Shown here piece by piece: positions 46,055-60,257 of a DNA stretch of 64,000 bases. Position 1 is the stretch's first letter. Every line of letters begins with the position of its first letter. Where the stretch lies: NCBI RefSeq assembly GCF_018294505.1, contig NC_057811.1:28914618-28978617 (forward strand), given 5' to 3'. The notes below the pieces were generated by a model. That model saw only the letters and a program-made list of their open reading frames with translations, ran no database searches and was not told where the DNA came from. The translations under genes were made by a program, and so were the position numbers. The stretch comes from Triticum aestivum (taxonomy: Eukaryota; Streptophyta; Magnoliopsida; Poales; Poaceae).

Positions 46055-46528
46055 TCACAGAACAGAAAATCACACCTTCCTGTTCTCTCTCCTATGCGTC
46101 TTGCAAAACCACATCAGCCTTTGCATCAAGAAAGCGCTCCTATTGGGAACATGGATTGGAGGATTCAAGATCACAGGTATCGGCTGATTGTATTGAGATC
46201 GGAACTATGGATCGGCGTATCAGCAGTGGAAGAATACCAACGATCCATGGATTCAGTATCACTTTTTGTGATTTCCAGGAAGACCTGCACTCATGCGCCT
46301 ACTCAAGGTTGAGGTCCACCCCAATCACATCTATTGAAAATCCTCAACCATCTAAAGATAATCTATTTTTCTGAAGTTCTCTCTCACGTTCAGATCACAA
46401 GGCACTCAACCCACTAACCCTTCTTTTTTTCTCCTGTCTTCATGTTTTGGTCAGTAGGCTGGGGCAGTTGCCAGTACGTATCCAATCACGTTTGTCTGAC
46501 AAGACTGGACCTGACGCCAATATGTATT

Positions 46529-46692
46529 CTTCCCAGCCGGCACCAGGGGCCTTAATTATTCGCTCGACTGTACTGCAAAAATATTCTTTTTTGTATGGAC
46601 CGCAACAAATAGAAAGAATATAAGATATGATGAAACAAAACTCAATCAAATAAATTTATATTTGCATCGTATAAGAGTTAGCATCAAAATCA
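46529..46692. repeat. Direct repeat copy 2, left piece
   Basis: CTTCCCAGCCGGCACCAGGG to CATCAAAATCA matches 45800-45968 with scattered changes. Copia G begins at 46693. Confidence 0.8.
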
Positions 46693-47273
46693 TGTTGGAA
46701 TTATGCGTCCTGCAACTATATTCAAATTGCTTGGAATTGTTAATATTCGGAATACCTCATTATGGAATTGTACATGTATTTATACATGGAATTGATTTAC
46801 ATGTTTAGTATGGAATTGTTACTTGCTGGAATGTACTTAAGTAATATATGCTTAAGGAAGCTGGTCGATTATCAGTGGAATATAATATACTATTTATATT
46901 GGAAAGACTACCCGGGTACACTGATGATTGGAAGGAGCTAGATCGTATAATTAGATTACAGCCCTAATGTTGATCTACATAATTAGAGGAATTTACACTC
47001 TATTATGGTGTGTTGCTCATAAGTGCGTGCTCCGGGGACATAACAGGTAGAATCCGTTAACAGACAAATATGATCGTGGTTGGTAATTTGATCTGGACTC
47101 TATCCCGGAAACTAGTGGAAAATACTAGGAATCTTATATCTGTATAAGAGGTGGACTCTTTGGAAAGACAGTACAAGAAGGTCCCTACCCCCTAGCCTCA
47201 GATGCGAATTGTAAGCGGCACCACGGATAAGTGCAGAGGAAATAGGGGGTAGACCACAAATTTATTTTCAACA
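46693..47273 (+). repeat. 5' LTR of Copia G
   Basis: The LTR is 581 bp, TGTTG...CAACA. The 3' copy is at 60258-60839. Confidence 0.9.
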
Positions 47274-47274
47274 T

Positions 47275-48586
47275 TGGCATCAGCGCAAGGTTCGGTCGCG
47301 CTCTAACCCTAATCCCACTCCGCCGTCATGGTGGCCGCCGATCCCATTGATTCCGCTGCGTACTCGCCTTCATCAGGTTATTTATTTTTAACTCATCATT
47401 GATTATTGCACTTGGACATGGATATCAAATGGCTTTGAGTACTTATGCCAGGATCATTTTTTTGAGGGGGTGCTGTGAAAATCTTAGTGAACAAATTGCA
47501 CGGAAAATTAGTGCAATCTGGAACATATTTTTTGTGACATCTGTCAGGAAATACATATTGCTGGCTATATATTGGTTATTTTTAACTCTGTGCCCAATTG
47601 ACTGAAATAATTGAATTTCCAATTTAACTTTGTTTGATACGTGATATGGGATGTTGTTTGCTCTATGGAGGATGAAAGAAACTCACTTAGGGAAGGATCT
47701 GACCAAATATTATTGGTTGCACCTCAGAGAGGAAGATATAATATTTTATCAATGCAATTGGCAAAGAGGAAGGTATGTCTATAATTTGTCTGCATGGAAT
47801 TTTGCATTTACCACTATTTTTTTCCAAAATAGTTGTGTTGCGCATTATGGTTATATATATCAAATATTAGTAGCAAGGTTTTACTTCCATGCAAACAATT
47901 TCAAGGAAATGCTAAAGTTAATAAACTTGGAATTGGAAATTATGCCCTCAAACTCCGTTGTGGAGGAAAATAGTTATTGATGAATACATTGTTATACCAA
48001 CTTTGCATAAAAGGAATTCATTGAAGTGTCTTTTGTTGAGCATCACTTGTTTATGGAGGAAGATAGGGGTCACTCCAAGGACAAGGAAATCTGACCTTCA
48101 TTTGTCACTACTTTATTGGCATGCAACAATTTAAAAGGAAAATTGATGTACTTTGCATTTTAAATTATGACATGAAACTCCGTTGTGGAAGAAACATATT
48201 ATTGTTATAGGACAGTCTGTGCAACTCGGTGAGACCGGATTTGCTTTATTGATATATCTTGGAATCTATTGATTATGACATACTATTTGGAAAAGAAAGA
48301 GTGAAAATATTGCTCAATGGTTAAATTAGTGCATTATGGATTTTCACACAATGGTCTATCTTTCTTTATGTCCATTGGAAGTTGGAAAACCAAAATTATT
48401 TTTATATTTGGCGAAGATAACTCCATATGGAGGAATATCGACAATGGGAACACATGCTTGGAATCTTATTATCTACGTCATCAATGACTTGGTCAGATAT
48501 CTTGGAACTGGATCAAGAGGCTTATTGATTCTGGAATTCTAAACTTTAATTTAGTGGGAGGACTATGGTACATGTGAAGCATATAT
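47275..48586 (+). pseudogene. Primer site and gag remnant of Copia G
   Basis: TGGCATCAGCGC (47275-47286) is the primer site. An ATG at 47329 starts MVAADPIDSAAYSPSSGY and stops within about 25 codons. The rest up to the Copia F insertion is AT-rich with many stops and GGAATTG-like words. A gag origin is likely from position only. Confidence 0.5.
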
Positions 48587-50763
48587 TGTAGGAGATATGC
48601 CCTAGAGGCAATAATAAATGTTATTGATTATCTCCCTGTTCATAATTATGTTTATGTTCCATGCTATAACTGCTGTGGTTCCCGAGCCCGTATATCCATA
48701 AAGGCTCTGGGGAGAACCCATATGCACGTGTGGAATAATAAACAGTAAAATGTATTCCTAGTCGTGCCTCTAAGACTAGCTCAAGTGTTGCATGATGATT
48801 ATGTTTTCCCAATCATGGGCATGTCTATGCCAAGCAATTTTGAGGGCATAATGTCAGGAAGGACATTTGTGTTGAATCGACCCGAATTGATGTTATGCTA
48901 TGAGATACATTCGTCACAAGTTAATGGTTTATAACACAGAGATAGTTAATGTTTGCATAATTCCTTAGACCATGAGAGTATCGAGTTTCTTCATGCTTGC
49001 TTCATGAACTTTGGGGTTTGTTAAACGTCATCCGTAACTGGATGGCTATTACGGCGGCTTACGGGTTCATGGGAAAGTATGTTAAGTGAGTTGATAGCTC
49101 GAGATTGGGATTTGCTCCTCCGACGATGGAGAGATATACTCGGGCCCTCTCGGTGTTACGGTGTCCATCATCGTCTGGCCAGACACTTTGTGATTTGATC
49201 ACGGGGATGCCGGAACACGAAACGAGAAAAGAGAACAAAACCGGTAACGAGGTAACTAGCATAGTGGACAAGTTGTTGATCCACGGGAATGCCAACATGT
49301 CTCACCTCAGGTATTTGTAACATATCGCGAAGCAACAGGAATAGCACACGGCAACTGGAGGTTCACTCGAATATTTATTCGTGTGGGTATAGGGGTCAAT
49401 ATGGGTGTCCACGGCTCCGATGTTGATCATTGATCGGAAGGGGTTCCGGGTCATGTCTATACTTCACCGAACCTATAGGGTCACACGCTTAAGGGTCATC
49501 TATCTGCTGAATACTAGACAGGGAGTCTGAGAGAAAATCACCGAAAAAGTTTCGGACACCGAAAAGTTTCGGACAGCGGAATCGTACCGCAGAGAGAGGT
49601 CATCGGATAAGTTTTGATGATACCGAAAAGTTGTTTCGGGATACACCATTAAGTCAAAATGGTTTCGGCACATGCCTGATAATTCTTGGAGGGTGCCAGA
49701 ATCATTCTGGAAACTTTTTGGAATTTTCAGAAATAAAAACCGAAAATGTTTCGGAGCTGCCGGTACCGCTTTGGCTGTTTTTCGCAGATGAAATTCACTA
49801 ATCTGAAATTGTTTCAGAACGAATCCAAAATCATTTTAGTGGGTACTGGAATTATTCTAAGACCCACAGAAATATTTTCGGATTTAGTGGACGCGAAAAA
49901 TTGTCTTCATGAATAGTGAAAACGCATTCTTGTTTGCTTTTCGCAGATGAAAATCACTAAACCGAAATTGTTTCGGAACGCGTTGAAAATTATTTTAGTG
50001 GGTACTGGAAATGTTCTGAGCCCACATAAATATTTTCAGTTCGAACGGACGCTGAAAAATGTCGTCATGAATAGTGAAAGTGCTTTTTGCTTGGCTTCTT
50101 GGAGAAGCCACCTTGAGGGCCTTTTTGGTATTTCCCCCCTTGGCTTTTGGAGAAGCCACCCTTGGGCTTGGCCTATAAATAGGGGTGGAGGGGGCTGCCT
50201 AAAGGATCATCCCTTGCTCTCATACACATGCCATGCATGATCTGGCTTCTTCTCTCTCTCCCACGAAAAGAGTTTCGTAGAGCCGTAAGGCTGTCTTGGT
50301 TCCGACAGGAACTAGTTCTGGACGGCGATGCCCTGCCGGATAGATGACACCGTATGTGTGCAACTCTGTAGAGAGATCGTAGTTTCGGTCTTAGTTCGTG
50401 AGTGCCTACCGAAGGGCTGTCCGTGTGACCGTCCGAGTTTCGAAGGTCCTCCCGAAGGGCTGTCCGAGTGACCGTTCGAGTTTCGAAGGTCCTCCCGAAG
50501 GGCTGTCCGCGACACCGTCCGGGGGACTGTTCGACCGCCTCCCAGAGGTCTGTCTGAGGAGCAGATGAGGGTATACATCCTCGCGGTTGGGAGGTTGTAA
50601 ATCCTAGCTGCGGGGATCTGCACCGCCGATCGTCATCGACTCTACTTCCCGCTGCGCTACGAGTCGGTAACGAAAAAGATCAAACCATGTATGCAGTCTC
50701 CATAGTGGTCCTGGGCTGGTGCGTAGGTCGGAAATTTTTTGTTTTCTGTCGCGTTACCCTACA
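48587..50763 (+). repeat. 5' LTR of Copia F
   Basis: TATAAATA at 50174-50181 is the likely TATA box. A 43-bp unit CCTCCCGAAGGGCTGTCCG... repeats nearly three times at 50405-50520. Short frames such as 49105-49320 recur in the 3' LTR because the LTRs are copies of each other; they are not genes. Confidence 0.92.
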
Positions 50764-50764
50764 G

Positions 50765-50778
50765 TGGCATCAAGAGCC
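50765..50778 (+). other. Primer-binding site of Copia F
   Basis: TGGCATCAAGAGCC lies one base after the LTR and resembles the initiator Met-tRNA complement used by Copia elements, with an extra A. Confidence 0.7.
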
Positions 50779-53700
50779 GTGCTATGCGTAGATGCAGGTT
50801 ACGATCTAGAATACATGGAGATGTATGGGTATTGCATAATATAATTTAGGTAGTAGATGAGATCTATTGCTGAAAATTATTTATGCGGGTGACAGATGAA
50901 ATCTGTTACCCGACGTTCTTGTTGCTTCCCTAGAATTTGCGTTTGCTCAATCTCGAGACAGCATGGTGGAATTTGACAAAGTTCTGGCAATCCGTGATCC
51001 TGATTGATCATGGAAGTGCTATCAGTTCTTTGGGTTCTGCCGTAGTCAAAAGAAAGATGAAATTCGCAGATGAAAGGGCATTGCAGATATGATCTGCACG
51101 GGGGTCATGCGTATGACGAAGTTTAGTATGGGGCTCGAGATTTAATTATCCCGTGTTTCATACACCCCGAGATGTTAATCTAGCAACCTGAATAATCATA
51201 CTTGATGATAAAACGTTGGTAGCTGCGGTTTAAGTCAAAACCTTAGAAGCCACGTAAAATAAATTTTGCATAAACCGATTAGAGGCGTCTAACTTGGTTT
51301 TGCAGGATGTGCATGTGATGTGGTATAGCAGTGCTCATACTAATTCGATTATGTATGAGATGACTATATGATGTAATTTGATTAACATGACCTGCGTGTC
51401 ATGATTCGGCATGATGGCTGGAGCCATATGATTGCACTTTAATGACCTGCGTGTCAACCTTAAGTAATGCATTAATTTTATACGCTATGGAGATAGCAAT
51501 ATTATCTGGTGCATCGACAAGGTGGTGGCAATCTTCGCGAAGGTGAACACCGACGCGAATGCTGAAGACGAAGGAATGAAATACTTCTCCGTCAGAAAGG
51601 GCTATACCATATCATGCTATTATGAATTGCCTGAGATGTTTATCCCTTATGATGCACCCTTCTTGATTGCGCGGTAGTCGCTTTTATTAGGGTGATCTCT
51701 CACAAAAATACCAAGTAGTTAGTGTTCTCCCAAGTGTAGCACCGTCACGGCACCTATCTTTTCGGGGTGCGCCGTGTCACACGGGTACGAACGATTAGAG
51801 AAGTGTGAGGCGGGTGAGTTGAGACCTCGCAGCGAGATCACTTGGTTGTCTTGACGTTCAGGCATGACCGTCATGAGCTCGGAACACACGCATCGAAAGA
51901 TGAACAAGAGTCACATAGAGATGTGATTGGCAAGTTGGCCTACCGGTTGAGATTTTTCGTCATCAGTGGTGTTACACCAATGGCGAACAATTGAAATGTG
52001 GGTCTTGTATCACTCACAATCAATTTTGAGAGATATTGATTTGAGTGGGAGCGCACTGTTGAATTAACATGTTTAATTCTCAATGCAATTAATTTTGAAC
52101 ACTGTCTAAGTGTGGTTTGCATAATAGTTATAGAATAATGGCTCGCATTTCCACCTTCCCTATTAAAATTGAATAGCTGTTAAATATCTGGTTAAAACTT
52201 TACGATTGGTAACGTAATATGAGGATTGTCCTCAAAAGTGCCGAGAAGGACTTTGTCCTATCGCATGCTTTCCGTATCCTCCCGCTAATGCTATGGATCA
52301 TGTGACTCTCGTCCTTCGATCCAAAAGCTAGAATTCTGTTACGGTCAAGTGGAATATGTTTGCTTCCATGAAACCCAAACTTCGAAAGTTGGGATAGTTA
52401 TATGATATTCATGGAACTGAAAATTATTTTCAGATACAAACAAAGCAATGTTTGTTTGCAAGTATTAGTAAAAGTGTTTACTATGCATTTGACTGTTGGG
52501 AAAGGGATCCAGAAGAACGCCTGTCATATAATGAAAGGTGAATAAAACAACAACTTAAAGAGAAAGGAAGTGTCCAAAGGGTGTTAGTATGACTTACACG
52601 CCTAGGAAGTCCGGGGCTAATGCCACTCTTAAGTTGGGTGCTTCTTCTGAGAGTAGGAGAAATACTAAAAGTTAAACTGTTAGAAGTATAAAGGCAAAAG
52701 GAAAGAAGACTGGAATATCCAGCTCATGTATGAATGTCATACAAGTTTTTGATGTATAGAAGGCTGGTCAAAGATATAGTTCTTGCGAATTATGGTTAAA
52801 CATGTTAATCACTAATTCTTGGGTATTGTGAGTTCATCACAAAAATGCCCGCTCGATTGCATTCTGTTGCAACTCGATGTAAGAACTACTATGGCCTGAA
52901 AGACTAGCTAGAAATGAGGTTAAGGTATACACAGGGAACATAGTAAATGTTACTATACCTTCCATCGGTGTATTGCCGTCTGTATTTATTTTCATAATTC
53001 ATTTAGAGTTTTACAAACTCTATCCCATTGCATAAGGTATCTTGCAAGAAGGTTGTTCATAAGAGAACTTTTTATGTTCGATGTTATGAATAACACAAGG
53101 GCCATACTTTCATTATGAATGAGATGTATGTTATGAATATTGATAATAATACAATACCTCTGGGTTTACTTTCATAATTCATTTTAGAGTTTCATACACT
53201 CTAGCCCATTGCACAATGTTTGTTGCAAAAGAGTTGTTCATAAAAACAACAATTGTTGTTAAGTATTATGAATAACATAAGGGCCATACTTCCATCATCG
53301 ATGGGACGTATGTTATGAATATTGATGGTAATATGATACATCCATAACACTGACGCTAAATGTCGCAAGACTAAAAGAATACCACACAAGTGTGGCACTA
53401 CATTTGGTCACATTGGAGAAACCCGCATGGAAAATTCCATTATGATGGATTTTGAAGTCTTTTTGATTTTGAATCATCTGACACTTGCAACTTTCCTCCG
53501 AAAAGTGAAGTGACTAAAATACCGTTCACAGGCCATAAGGAACGAACAACAAACTTATTAGTGATCATACATTTGATGTGTGTAGTCCGATAAGTGTTGT
53601 TAGTGGTGGATTTATTTATCTTCAGAAATGACTCAAGTAGATATATGGATATTTACTTGATGAGACGTAAGTCTGGATCTTTTGAAATCATTTGAAAGGT

Positions 53701-56021
53701 TCTCAAAAATGAAGTAGAAGTTATTGTAACAAGAAAATTATGTTTCTGCAATTTGATTGCACAAAGGAATATTTGAGTTACATGTTTAGCGAATGTCTGA
53801 TGAGTTGTGAAAGGGGTTTCATAACTTGCACCTCCCGGAACACCACTGCAAGTGGAAAGTCTGTGGAGATGTAATCAAACCATTTATGACATGGTAAGGT
53901 CAAAGATGACATAAATAAATTTGCCATTATCCCTTTTAAAGTGATGCTTTAGAGACTGCGGCTTTTACACTGAAAAGAGCTACATCGGGTCTGTTGAAAT
54001 GAAGCCATGGTATGGTACGCCCAACCATGTTATATCTTTTCTTAACATTTGGAATATGGGGCTTGTGTAAAAGGTTACAAACCTATTCCAAATCAGACAA
54101 GTGCTACTTTGTAGGTTATACCAAAATGTTGGGTATTCCTCCCTCACTATACCGAGGCAAATAGTTTTGCCGCGAAACGGTGTGCTTTTAAAGAGAATGG
54201 TTCTTTCAAAAAGGTGAGTGGGAGAATAGTGCAACTCGACGAGATAAACAGTATCTACGTCATCAGATCAAAGGAAAGAGACCTTGGAAGTAATTCCAGA
54301 GTTTCCTACTGCGACTGATACGGAAGTCTCTACAATAAAATGTATGAACTTCGGTCGAACTTGCAGCTGAACCACGTAGGCAAGGCTCGTGCAAACCTCT
54401 CAGGTGCGCAAACGAGATATTGTTGTTAGACAACATTATACCTACGATACACAAGGAAGCGTTGATGGGCCCTGACTCCGGAATTGGCTAAATGCCAATA
54501 CAACCCGAGTTAGTTTCCATATAAGTGATTCAAGATTTAAACCTTGATACACCTTTCGGAAGACTTAGAGTCTAACGAATATTTATGGAACTTAAAACTG
54601 ATACGGATAAAAATGTTTTATCCATAAAGCTCGACTTGTTGAAATAACAAGTTCAAGAGTTGACTACGATGAGGTTGTTTTCATCGTAGCGATGCTTAAA
54701 GTCGGTTCGGGTTGAACTAGCAATTAATACATATTTCAATCATGAGATATGAAACATGGATGATAAAAGGATTTCCATCTGATGGAAATGAAAGCTAGGA
54801 CTTGTATATGATACAGTCCAAAGTAATTTGTCGATCCAGAGGATGCTAGTAGGTATGCAAACTTCAGAGTTCCAGCAATGGACAGAAGAGAGCAAAATGG
54901 AGTTGGAATCTTCGTGTTTTGATGAAATGGTCAAAGGGGTTTTGACTTCATCAATGGGTAACGAAGATGCTTGTAATTCAAGAAAGTAAGTGGGAGCGTA
55001 ATAATATTTCTAAAAACCTTATGTGCTTGGCACATTGGTAATTGGAAATAAATTTCTTGACACGAATTAGGACTTCATTTGAAAATAGTTTTTCGATGAA
55101 GTGCTTAGGCTAAATAGCCTCAATATTAGGCATGATGATCTATGGAGATAGATTTACCTAATGGGGCTAAGCAATGAATACATATTGACAAGATTCTAAA
55201 AGCTTTTAGCATTTAAAACGCCAAGGAGTGATTCTTGCCGAAGTCACATGGAAAGAGTTTTTGCAAGACTCGGTGTCCCAAAAGACTGATGAGTAAAATA
55301 CATGATGCAGATTCCACACACTTTTGTGTTTGGATTAATCATGTATTCCATGGTATGTAAAACAACCAGATATGTCCGATACTCCCAAGGTGTTGCGAGT
55401 ATGGATACCAAAGTGATCAAATTACTGATCATGGGACAACAGTGAAAGATGTCACAGAGTACTAGAGTAAGTACTGATGACATGGTTTTCTCGCAAGAAG
55501 AGATCATGAAGAGTTCGTTGTAAAATGTTACATCGATACAGTCTTCATCTTTTCTCCATGCGATTTTCGATTTAAATTAAGGGTTTTGTGTAACACACAA
55601 TGTGGTGGCACAGTTAGTTGGAATTTGTTCAAACTAGTTACTGTGGCGAATTCTATAACAAGGGCTAAGTATGTTGACGCTTTAGAAGCGACAAAGAAGA
55701 TGTTGAATCATATAGTTCATTCATGAACTTAGTATAGTTCCAAGATGGCTTTTGACAATGGGACACTACTGCAGGTAGTTGCTCCATAACTCAGTCTGAG
55801 GAATCCAGGTTCGACCTGTGATTCACATACATACAAAGCCAAGTCCACACAAAATATGAATTTTGTGAAAACGTGAAAACGCGAGGACATGCAAAGATAC
55901 ACACGGAACTGAAGTCGTCAGATCCGTTGGACATCAGGCTATACCACAAGCGAAGCATATTTACACCGGTGTGCCACAGGTGTGAAGTGCATTAGCATAA
56001 GCTAGATTATTGTCTCTAGTG
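50779..56021 (+). pseudogene. Decayed gag-pol of Copia F
   Basis: No frame exceeds about 90 codons, but pieces in Copia order can be read. Near 54660-54720 there is VDYDEVVF and VAMLK, matching the start of RT (YDEVF-S-PVA). Near 55095-55140 there is MKCLG and ASILGM, matching MKDLGE-A-ILGI. Near 55190-55240 YIDKILKAF appears. Near 55600-55700 there is GGTVSW and ITRAKYVDALEATKK, matching RNase H. Gag-like lysine-rich text lies near 52500-52720. A 178-bp imperfect tandem duplication occupies 52987-53343. The tract CAAGTGGGAGTC (56022-56033) is the polypurine tract. Stops and shifts are everywhere. Confidence 0.7.
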
Positions 56022-56033
56022 CAAGTGGGAGTC

Positions 56034-58213
56034 TGTAGGAGATATGCCCTAGAGGCAATAATAAATGTTATTGATTATCTCCCTGTTCATAATTATGTTT
56101 ATGTTCCATGCTATAACTGCTGTGGTTCCCGAGCCCGTATATCCATAAAGGCTCTGGGGAGAACCCATATGCACGTGTGGAATAATAAACGGTAAAATGT
56201 ATTCCTAGTCGTGCCTCTAAGACTAGCTCAAGTGTTGCATGATGATTATGTTTTCCCAATCATGGGCATGTCTATGCCAAGCAACTTTGAGGGCACAATG
56301 TCAGGAAGGACATTTGTGTTGAATCGACCCGAATTGATGTTATGCTATGAGATACATTCGTCACAAGTTAATGGTTTATAACACAGAGATAGTTAATGTT
56401 TGCATAATTCCTTAGACCATGAGAGTATCGAGTTTCTTCATGCTTGCTTCATGAACTTTGGGGTTTGTTAAACGTCATCCGTAACTGGATGGCTATTACG
56501 GCGGCTTACGGGTTCATGGGAAAGTATGTTAAGTAACTTGATAGCTCGAGATTGGGATTTGCTCCTCCGACGATGGAGAGATATACTCGGGCCCTCTCGG
56601 TGTTACGGTGTCCATCATCGTCTGGCCAGACACTTTGTGATTTGATCACGGGGATGCCGGAACACGAAACGAGAAAAGAGAACAAAACCGGTAACGAGGT
56701 AACTAGCATAGTGGACAAGTTGTTGATCCACGGGAATGCCAACATGTCTCACCTCGGGTATTTGTAACATATCGCGAAGCAACAGGAATAGCACACGGCA
56801 ACTGGAGGTTCACTCGAATATTTATTCGCGTGGGTATAGGGGTCAATATGGGTGTCCACGGCTCCGATGTTGATCATTGATCGGAAGGGGTTCCGGGTCA
56901 TGTCTATACTTCACCGAACCTATAGGGTCACACGCTTAAGGGTCATCTATCTGCTGAATACTAGACAGGGAGTCTGAGAGAAAATCACCGAAAAAGTTTC
57001 GGACACCGAAAGTTTCGGACAGCGGAATCGTACCGCAGAGAGAGGTCATCGGATGAGTTTCGGTGAAACCGAAAAAGTTGTTTCGGGGTATGCCATTAAG
57101 TCAAAATGGTTTCGGCACATGCCTGATAATTCTTGGAGGGTGCCAGAATCATTCTGGAAACTTTTTGGAATTTTCAGAAATAAAAACCGAAAATGTTTCG
57201 GAGCTGCCGGTACCGCTTTGGCTGTTTTTCGCAGATGAAATTCACTAATCTGAAATTGTTTCAGAACGAATCCAAAATCATTTTAGTGGGTACTGGAATT
57301 ATTCTAAGACCCACAGAAATATTTTCGGATTTAGTGGACGCGAAAAATTGTCTTCATGAATAGTGAAAACGCATTCTTGTTTGCTTTTCGCAGATGAAAA
57401 TCACTAAACCGAAATTGTTTCGGAACGCGTTGAAAATTATTTTAGTGGGTACTGGAAATGTTCTGAGCCCACATAAATATTTTCAGTTCGAACGGACGCT
57501 GAAAAATGTCGTCATGAATAGTGAAAGTGCTTTTTGCTTGGCTTCTTGGAGAAGCCACCTTGAGGGCCTTTTTGGTATTTCCCCCCTTGGCTTCTTGGAG
57601 AAGCCACCCTTGGGCTTGGCCTATAAATAGGGGTGGAGGGGGCTGCCTAAAGGATCATCCCTTGCTCTCATACACAGTGCCATGCATTATCTGGCTTCTT
57701 CTCTCCCTCCCAGCGAAAAGAGTTTCGTAGAGCCGTAAGGCTGTCTGGGTTCCGGCAGGAACTAGTTCTGGACGGCGAAGCCCTGCCGGATAGATGACAC
57801 CGTATGTGTGCAACTCTGTAGAGATATCGTAGTTTCGGTCTTAGTTCGTGAGTGCCTCCCGAAGGGCTGTCCGTGTGACCGTCCGAGTTTCGAAGGTCCT
57901 CCCGAAGGGCTGTCCGAGTGACCGTTCGAGTTTCGAAGGTCCTCCCGAAGGGCTGTCCGCGACACCGTCCGGGGGGCTGTTCGACCGCCTCCCGGAGGGC
58001 TGTCTGAGGAGCAGATGAGGGTATACATCCTCGCGGTTGGGAGGTTGTAAATCCTAGCTGCGGGGATCTGCACCGCCGATCGTCATCGACTCTACTTCCC
58101 GCTGCGCTACGAGTCGGTAATGAAAAAGATCAAACCATGTATGCAGTCTCCATAGTAGTCCTGGGCTGATGCGTTGGTCGGAAATTTTTTGTTTTCTGTC
58201 GCGTTACCCTACA
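56034..58213 (+). repeat. 3' LTR of Copia F
   Basis: The LTR is 2,180 bp, nearly identical to 48587-50763. The greatest local difference is around 57055-57100. TATAAATA is at 57622-57629. Confidence 0.92.
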
Positions 58214-58218
58214 TATAT

Positions 58219-60245
58219 GATTTTTTTAATACACCTTGTTTATTAAGGTGGAAGGAGATGAAAGGGCTTCACATCGTTTCTTTTTTACATGCTCATGGTA
58301 TTTCTTTGGACATCCCCACTAGAGGAATATATCGTTTGCATGTAAAGAGCATGGAACTATTCACCATTGTAATATACCGTACACTCCATAATTGAATGGA
58401 GGAATTGACTATCTTGTATACTCCCTTGTTTCTTTGGAAAGAAGCATTGCATACTATCATTTGTTGATATCATTCTCCATCTAGTACAGTCACTTGACTG
58501 GAAGGGAATCTTCTATTTTGACATGAACTTCTCACTTATTACAAAGGGCACACTAGGAAATTTTTATGGTTATTCCAGTGGATCAAAGGGTGTTTCCTTA
58601 GTTATCTGGAAAAAGAATACTGGCGGAAAATAGGAACACAATCATTTTTATGACCCGGGTGGAATTATTGACGGTCATACTAGAATATAATCTTGATCCC
58701 ATGGAAACTACAAGTGACACTCCCAACATGACATGCTTAGGATAAGTGGGAGGAATAAGCTCGGAATATCATGTCTGGATAATTGTTATGTGTTATTGGT
58801 GGATGTCACTCTAAATTTTAGAGGAATCACTACATTCTCTTAAAGTTTTTTTTAATCAATATCAACTATGGGTGGAAGAATTGCGGGAAGGAATAAACTC
58901 AAATGAGGAAGAGCATAGTTTGGGAACTTAATATCATACCAAATAACCGCAAGCCTATTGTCTGGAAGTGATATTTTTTTTGTAAGGATATTTGGCTCAC
59001 TGGAATATTATAATACCACTCTTGTTATTCAATTATTCACACAGAGGTAAATATACTTTGTGGAAAGTCTCTCTCCCGGAATTTTGGGAAAGAGGAACTA
59101 AAGACAAGTTTGCTAATTGAGTATATTAATGTATGGTCTTATAACAAGCTTCACATCAATGGAATAGCACTTCATATGGTTTTCTAAATGAAGTAAGGCG
59201 ATCATCTACAAATGTAAGTGTAAAGTATATTGCATTATTATTGTATACGTTAACATTGTTTTGTTGTTTGCAATGATAAAGTCACATTGATGGAAGTGAA
59301 AGCTTGGTCATCTTTTAACTTTCATATGAAAGGAACGTTTGAAGCATCCTATGTTTTACGAGTGGAAATACATAGAAAATATTTTGAATTGTTTCTCTAT
59401 GGAAAATTGCAAACCTATTAAAATACCTTTTGTAAAGGGAATCGCACTCAGTAAGGAATTATATTTGAACTCCTGAGGGAAAATGGAATAATAAATGGTA
59501 CTGGAATTGATATGTATCTTCATTATATTATGATACCTTAGCTATCGGAATTTATCCTGCATTCAAGCAGTGGAAGGAAAGACGAGCAGCTAAGGGAATC
59601 TCACACATCATATAAGATTGTGGAAAGTGCATCACAACCTGTCACTTGTTCTGAAATTTATATTGAAGGTAAACGCATTAGGAAACTACTACTCTATCTA
59701 CAAGATGAGAAATAAGTCCAGGTACGCATATTCAATTTTTTTGTAGTACTAATATGATGCAGGTTCACCGACCAAAGTCAGGAATTTCTTTCTACACATG
59801 GTTAATTATGGAACTTCATTTACTAATTGGATTTGATATTTATGTGGTTTTGAAAATTTATCCAACATAGTTATCTTACACTTGACTCGATGTGGAATTA
59901 AATCATATTATTATATATGTGGTGGAAAATAATTGATGCGGAATTTCACTTGAGGAAACAAAATACTCAAGGTGCCTATAAAGGTGGAATTACACTCGAG
60001 GAAATAATACTCGAGGCGCCAAGGATAGTTATGCTAGAATAATTAGGCAGAAACTAAAGGTCTCTGGGGATCTTAAGTATCACAGCAAGGAAACATACTA
60101 AGGGAAGGTATCACTATATATTTCTTTGGATTTTCAACGTAGTGTTAATCTGGTTGCTGGCCGCTTGATTAAGCCTATTAGTCATGAGGTATTTGGTAAG
60201 CATTTTAAGGCTACGGGTTTACGAATATTTGAATGATCATTTTGG
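58219..60245 (+). pseudogene. Decayed pol of Copia G
   Basis: Near 58300-58400, RGIYRLHVKSMELF, YRTLHN and MEELTI in neighbouring frames recall the Copia integrase end (RGGEY, YTPQQNG-x-AER). Nothing else is clear; later text is rich in GGAAT words. Stops are frequent in all frames. The polypurine-like ACAAGTGGGAGA is at 60246-60257. Confidence 0.5.
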
Positions 60246-60257
60246 ACAAGTGGGAGA

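Larger units (their letters stand above)
48587..58213 (+). mobile_element. Copia LTR retrotransposon F, complete ends, young, coding region dead
   Basis: LTRs begin TGTAGGAGATATGCCCTAGA and end GTTACCCTACA. TATAT flanks both sides (48582-48586 and 58214-58218). LTR length is about 2.18 kb. The opening words and primer site are close to the Angela/WIS-type Copia elements of Triticeae. The two LTRs differ at only a small number of places, so insertion was recent. Yet the 5.3-kb interior has no intact frame, so the copy was probably already defective when mobilised. Confidence 0.92.

Noticed and set aside
49105..49320. Frame repeated almost exactly at 56552-56767
   Set aside because: The identity is due to the two LTRs of Copia F being copies, not to selection on a protein.
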